NCBI RefSeq assembly: GCF_036858155.1
Contig: NZ_JAAEJX010000019.1
Location: 1 to 5,819, forward strand
From: Liberibacter brunswickensis
Lineage (GTDB): Bacteria; Pseudomonadota; Alphaproteobacteria; Rhizobiales; Rhizobiaceae
DNA length: 5,819 nt
Reading direction: 5' to 3'
How positions within the stretch are numbered: the first letter of the stretch is position 1; every line of letters begins with the position of its first letter. Positions 1 to 5,819 of this stretch are shown here, one piece after another. The notes under the pieces are model-generated. The model searched no databases, was not told where the DNA came from, and saw nothing but the letters and a program-made list of their open reading frames with translations. The position numbers were made by a program, and so were the translations under genes.

Positions 1-50
1 ATTTTTCTTTGTAAGAGTCAAATATTTTAGGTTATGTTATGTATAGTGAC

Positions 51-75
51 TGAGTAATTTTTTATGAGTAATTTT
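51..75 (+). repeat. Tandem direct repeat upstream of the rrn promoter
   Basis: The 11-base unit TGAGTAATTTT occurs at 51-61 and again at 65-75, so the copies sit 14 bases apart and end two bases before the putative -35 box. The surroundings (about 57-76) are almost pure A/T, as expected of an UP element that contacts the RNA polymerase alpha subunit. Both copies lie on the same face only if the helix is distorted, because 14 is not a full multiple of the helical repeat. The repeat is seen directly; a role as UP element or activator site is inference. Nothing else recognisable was seen in bases 1-50. Confidence 0.5.
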
Positions 76-77
76 AG

Positions 78-107
78 TTGACTTAAATTATGTTATCTGT
101 TTATCAT
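78..107 (+). promoter_or_regulatory. Probable rRNA operon promoter (sigma70 type)
   Basis: The hexamer TTGACT at 78-83 matches five of six bases of the -35 consensus. TATCAT at 102-107 matches five of six of the -10 consensus, with an 18-base spacer; the alternative TTATCA at 101-106 gives 17 bases. Transcription would begin around 113-115, about 20 bases before the pre-16S processing stem opens at 136, which is the expected arrangement. The stretch between the -10 box and the start (TGCAGTC) is richer in G/C than its surroundings. In other bacteria such a discriminator makes rRNA promoters sensitive to ppGpp, but that is only inferred here. No second promoter upstream was convincing. Confidence 0.62.
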
Positions 108-135
108 TGCAGTCGTTATTTGAGAATAGAATATA

Positions 136-167
136 GAGAAGAAAGGGAGACATGGACGGCGGTTTTT
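136..167 (+). other. Pre-16S processing stem, 5' arm
   Basis: This arm is complementary to 1892-1925, downstream of 16S. Bases 153-167 pair with 1892-1906 as 15 consecutive pairs including three G-U wobbles. After a two-base bulge (1907-1908), 136-152 pair with 1909-1925 with a single A-C mismatch at 143/1918. Bringing the two ends of 16S together in one long stalk is the known substrate arrangement for RNase III in bacterial rRNA maturation. The pairing is read from the sequence; cleavage by RNase III is inferred from what is known in other bacteria. Confidence 0.8.
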
Positions 168-174
168 TATTTTT

Positions 175-217
175 GTAATTATAATTTAATTACGATGGTA
201 GAGGTGCTTTGTTTATG
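175..217 (+). promoter_or_regulatory. Leader hairpin and weak boxA-like motif
   Basis: GTAATTA (175-181) and TAATTAC (187-193) form a perfect 7-bp hairpin with a five-base loop. Eleven bases later, TGCTTTGTTTATG (205-217) weakly resembles boxA (TGCTCTTTAACA), agreeing at only about half the positions. The order hairpin then boxA recalls the boxB-boxA antitermination signal of rrn leaders, where NusB/NusE bind nascent RNA to prevent Rho-dependent termination. The hairpin is certain as sequence; the antitermination role is a guess supported mainly by position. Confidence 0.33.
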
Positions 218-282
218 TTTTTCTGTTGTTATGACGTTGGAAGATGTTAGTAGCATTGGATTACATGGAGTGCCTTTGGCAA

Positions 283-1784
<1,502 letters not shown>

Positions 1785-1966
1785 CTAAGGAATATATTTA
1801 GTATTATTAAATTTATTTGATAATCTGAATATTTTTTGAAGATTAAAGCTTTAAGCTTGATATAATTTACTGCTATAATATAGTGGTTTTTAAGGATCGC
1901 CGTCCAAGTGTCTCTTTCTTTTCTTGAAGATTTTGCGATTATGGGGGTCGTTAGTTACTAATTTGA
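1785..1966 (+). other. 16S to tRNA-Ile internal transcribed spacer
   Basis: This is a 182-base, AT-rich spacer. It holds a degenerate boxA-like stretch TTTTTTGAAGATTAAAG (about 1832-1848) and an 8-bp hairpin at 1869-1887 with a three-base loop and two G-U pairs. It also holds the 3' arm of the pre-16S stem (1892-1925). Two TATAAT hexamers (1861-1866 and 1874-1879) look like -10 boxes, but neither has a -35 partner at standard spacing, so no internal promoter is called. No coding potential was seen. Confidence 0.75.
1892..1925 (+). other. Pre-16S processing stem, 3' arm
   Basis: This is the partner of the arm at 136-167. The core CGCCGTCCA (1898-1906) pairs with TGGACGGCG (153-161), and the pyrimidine-rich run 1909-1925 pairs with the purine-rich run 136-152. 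The pyrimidine tract stands out against the surrounding AT-rich spacer, which shows the composition is set by pairing rather than local drift. The stem separates 16S plus its flanks from the tRNA part of the transcript. Confidence 0.8.
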
Positions 1967-2043
1967 GGGCCCGTAGCTCAGGCGGTTAGAGTGCACCCCT
2001 GATAAGGGTGAGGTCGGTAGTTCAAGTCTACCTGGGCCCACCA
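1967..2043 (+). tRNA. ileT: tRNA-Ile (anticodon GAU)
   Basis: This is a 77-nt tRNA with all four arms and an encoded 3' CCA. The acceptor GGGCCCG pairs with TGGGCCC, ending in a G7-U66 wobble, and the discriminator is A. The anticodon loop CTGATAA carries GAT at 2001-2003, which reads AUC and AUU isoleucine codons. The anticodon stem CACCC/GGGTG and T arm GGTAG-TTCAAGT-CTACC are perfect; the D stem opens with a G10-U25 wobble. Its position between 16S and tRNA-Ala is the standard alphaproteobacterial spacer arrangement. It should be cut from the rRNA transcript by RNase P and 3' nucleases. The gene symbol is conventional only. Confidence 0.97.
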
Positions 2044-2054
2044 TTTCAGTTTTA

Positions 2055-2130
2055 GGGGCCGTAGCTCAGCTGGTAGAGCGCCTGCTTTGCAAGCAGGATG
2101 TCAGCGGTTCGATCCCGCTCGGCTCCACCA
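2055..2130 (+). tRNA. alaT: tRNA-Ala (anticodon UGC)
   Basis: This is a 76-nt tRNA starting 11 bases after tRNA-Ile. The acceptor GGGGCCG/CGGCTCC contains the G3-U70 wobble pair, the identity signal read by alanyl-tRNA synthetase. The anticodon stem CCTGC/GCAGG encloses loop TTTGCAA with TGC at 2088-2090. The T arm is GCGGTTCGATCCCGC, with perfect 5-bp pairing if read as GCGG(G) context, and CCA is encoded. This is the second spacer tRNA of the operon, as in most Proteobacteria. The gene symbol is conventional only. Confidence 0.97.
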
Positions 2131-2388
2131 TTTTCGCGAATATGGATTTTTGTTCTATTATATTCTTTAGAGCAATAGTTTTTTGAAAATTGAATAGAAG
2201 ATATATTTTTTTGTATTTTTTATGTTGGCATTGTATGTGACGTATTAAAATACCTTCGTTGTTAACCGCACGTTGGAAATTTATCTCGTGAAATTGGTCT
2301 ATCAAGGAAGCATAATTTTTTTATGTTTTTTTGATTAATATAATATAATAAGTTTGTAAGAACTTTGTGACAATTGACAATGAGAGTG
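2131..2388 (+). other. tRNA-Ala to 23S internal transcribed spacer
   Basis: This is a 258-base AT-rich spacer with no gene. Visible parts are a boxA-like stretch (2176-2195), a block at about 2271-2300 (around AAATTTATCTCG) that resembles a segment I recall from other rhizobial spacers, and the 5' arm of the pre-23S stalk beginning at 2365. The rest is T-rich runs with low complexity. Open frames on the minus strand here have no starts or composition suggesting a protein. Confidence 0.75.
2176..2195 (+). promoter_or_regulatory. boxA-like antitermination element in the spacer
   Basis: The stretch TTTTTTGAAAATTGAATAG resembles the spacer boxA of many bacteria (forms like TGTTCTTTGAAAACT followed by GATAG or similar). 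NusB and NusE (ribosomal protein S10) bind boxA RNA and keep RNA polymerase going through untranslated rRNA genes. Position between tRNA-Ala and 23S is where a second boxA is normally found. The 5' half (TGCTC in the consensus) has degenerated to T-rich sequence here, so the call rests on the 3' half and location. Confidence 0.42.

Positions 2389-2395
<7 letters not shown>
2365..2395 (+). other. Pre-23S processing stem, 5' arm
   Basis: The arm pairs with 5176-5206. From C2395-G5176 outward to T2365-A5206, 30 of 31 positions can pair, five as G-U wobbles, with one A-A mismatch (2372/5199). Its inner end (2389-2395) is also the terminal helix of mature 23S rRNA, so it fixes both ends of the molecule. 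RNase III cleavage within such stalks is established in other bacteria and is inferred here. Confidence 0.85.
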
Positions 2396-5175
<2,780 letters not shown>

Positions 5176-5184
<9 letters not shown>

Positions 5185-5206
5185 CTCTTATTGTCAATAG
5201 TCATGA
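5176..5206 (+). other. Pre-23S processing stem, 3' arm
   Basis: This is the partner of 2365-2395. The segment ATTGTCAA (5190-5197) matches TTGACAAT (2374-2381) exactly as a complement, and the pairing continues inward through CTCTT/GAGAG-type pairs into the 23S terminal helix. It leaves only about 32 bases between the end of the stalk and 5S rRNA. Confidence 0.85.
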
Positions 5207-5238
5207 TTTTTTAAGACTTTTTTACATTCGTTTTTTAT

Positions 5239-5358
5239 AGACTTGGTGGCTTTTGCAGGGTTTCTGCACCCGTTCCCATTCCGAACACGGCCGTTAAATG
5301 CCCTAGCGCCTATGGTACTTCATCTTAAGATGCGGGAGAGTCGGTCGTTGCCAGGTCT
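5239..5358 (+). rRNA. rrf: 5S ribosomal RNA
   Basis: This is 5S rRNA of about 120 nt, part of the central protuberance of the 50S subunit. The terminal helix AGACTTGG/CCAGGTCT joins its ends. The conserved inner region CCCGTTCCCATTCCGAACACGG (5269-5290, written here as CCATTCCGAACACGG core) is the classic bacterial 5S signature, and GGGAGAGT (5334-5341) marks helix IV to V. The flanking T/A runs can extend the terminal helix by several pairs in the precursor (5233-5238 with 5359-5364), so the mature ends are uncertain by a few bases. Confidence 0.96.
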
Positions 5359-5371
5359 ATAAAGAACGGAT

Positions 5372-5396
5372 TATTTTTTAGTAATGATAAAAAATA
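5372..5396 (+). other. AT-only hairpin between 5S and tRNA-fMet
   Basis: TATTTTTTA (5372-5380) and TAAAAAATA (5388-5396) form a perfect 9-bp hairpin with a seven-base loop. It has no G-C pair in the stem and no following U-tract, and tRNA-fMet begins four bases later, so it does not look like an efficient intrinsic terminator. It may simply help expose the processing sites that separate 5S from the tRNA. Its function is unknown. Confidence 0.5.
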
Positions 5397-5400
5397 TTAT

Positions 5401-5477
<77 letters not shown>

Positions 5478-5480
5478 TTG

Positions 5481-5500
5481 TATTATGGATATCCATCATA
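5481..5500. repeat. Palindrome directly before the mrp start codon
   Basis: ATGGATATCCAT (5485-5496) is a perfect 12-bp palindrome. Including flanks, 5481-5500 is a 20-bp inverted repeat with a single mismatched pair (5484/5497). It fills almost the whole 23-base gap between tRNA-fMet and the mrp-like ATG and includes the only weak ribosome-binding candidate (GGAT, 5487-5490). With no loop it is better suited to a dimeric DNA-binding protein than to an RNA hairpin, although chance in AT-rich DNA is possible. Confidence 0.45.
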
Positions 5501-5819
5501 ATGAACCAAATAATAAAAAAACAAATTGTTGATTCTTTAAAGGTATTGTACATACCAGGAGAAAAAAATAATATCGTTGATATGAAAAGACTATCAAATA
5601 TCTTTATAGTCCAAAATACTGTATATCTTTCCATCACAGTGCCAAAAAATATCGCACAGCAATTGCAGTCCTTGCGATTGAAAGCACAGCAAATAATACA
5701 AAGTATTCCGAATATACGTAATGCTGTCGTTACGCTAACAGAAAATAAAAATCAAAAAATAATACATAATAAATCAAATATTAATGCATTCATAGCTGTG
5801 GCTTCCGGAAAAGGAGGGG
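5501..5819 (+). CDS. mrp: Mrp/ApbC-family P-loop ATPase (iron-sulfur carrier), N-terminal part
   Basis: This is the first 106 codons of a gene cut by the window end. Residues 1 to about 82 (MNQIIKKQIVDSLKVLYIPG at the start) look like the MIP18/DUF59-type N-terminal domain found in alphaproteobacterial Mrp proteins. A variable, Asn/Lys-rich linker follows at about 83-96. Residues 97-106 (FIAVASGKGG) enter the deviant Walker A motif GKGGVGK[ST] of Mrp/NBP35/MinD ATPases, and the next base (G) fits the expected Val. Full-length relatives are roughly 340-390 residues and act in the cytoplasm as ATP-dependent carriers of Fe-S clusters to target enzymes. ATG at 5501 is chosen because the homology begins there and there is no better in-frame start upstream. 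The Shine-Dalgarno is weak (GGAT). The gene is very AT-rich, like the spacers. It may be co-transcribed with tRNA-fMet. Confidence 0.88.
   Translation, partial: MNQIIKKQIVDSLKVLYIPGEKNNIVDMKRLSNIFIVQNTVYLSITVPKNIAQQLQSLRLKAQQIIQSIPNIRNAVVTLTENKNQKIIHNKSNINAFIAVASGKGG

Noticed and set aside
9..47. Possible second promoter (TTGTAA to TATAGT)
   Set aside because: The gap between the two hexamers is 27 bases, far from the 16-18 needed.
2066..2305. Minus-strand frame with SGIEPLTSCLQSRRSTS
   Set aside because: It is antisense to tRNA-Ala and the spacer. The GIEPLTSCLQ pattern is another common false protein call from tRNA antisense.

Overview
This window is one complete ribosomal RNA operon on the + strand, followed by the 5' end of one protein gene. 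No mobile element, CRISPR array, defence island or other new multi-gene system is visible. The gene order 16S, tRNA-Ile(GAU), tRNA-Ala(UGC), 23S, 5S, tRNA-fMet(CAU) is typical of Alphaproteobacteria, especially Rhizobiales. The 16S sequence (an alphaproteobacterial 5' end, a short V3, and V1 and 3' regions familiar from citrus-greening bacteria), the very AT-rich spacers and the AT-rich protein gene all point to a 'Candidatus Liberibacter' or a close relative. The species is not settled by eye: the V1 hairpin loop differs from the diagnostic loops I recall for L. asiaticus, L. africanus and L. solanacearum.

Layout. Bases 1-77 are AT-rich upstream DNA with a direct repeat. A sigma70-type promoter lies at about 78-107, and transcription should start near 113-115. 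The leader (about 114-282) carries one arm of the pre-16S processing stem and a small hairpin next to a weak boxA-like motif. 16S rRNA is about 283-1784. The first spacer holds the other pre-16S arm. tRNA-Ile is 1967-2043 and tRNA-Ala 2055-2130. The second spacer holds a boxA-like motif, a conserved alphaproteobacterial block and the 5' arm of the pre-23S stem. 23S rRNA is about 2389-5184, 5S rRNA about 5239-5358 and tRNA-fMet 5401-5477. A partial Mrp/ApbC-family P-loop ATPase gene runs from 5501 to the window end.

How it works together. One long primary transcript would fold so that the sequences flanking 16S and 23S pair into two long stalks, which RNase III normally cuts. The three tRNAs would be released by RNase P and other tRNA-processing nucleases. 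The mrp-like gene starts 23 bases after tRNA-fMet with no visible strong terminator between them, so it may be partly fed by rRNA-operon read-through. All short ORFs inside the rRNA and tRNA genes are chance reading frames and are not annotated.
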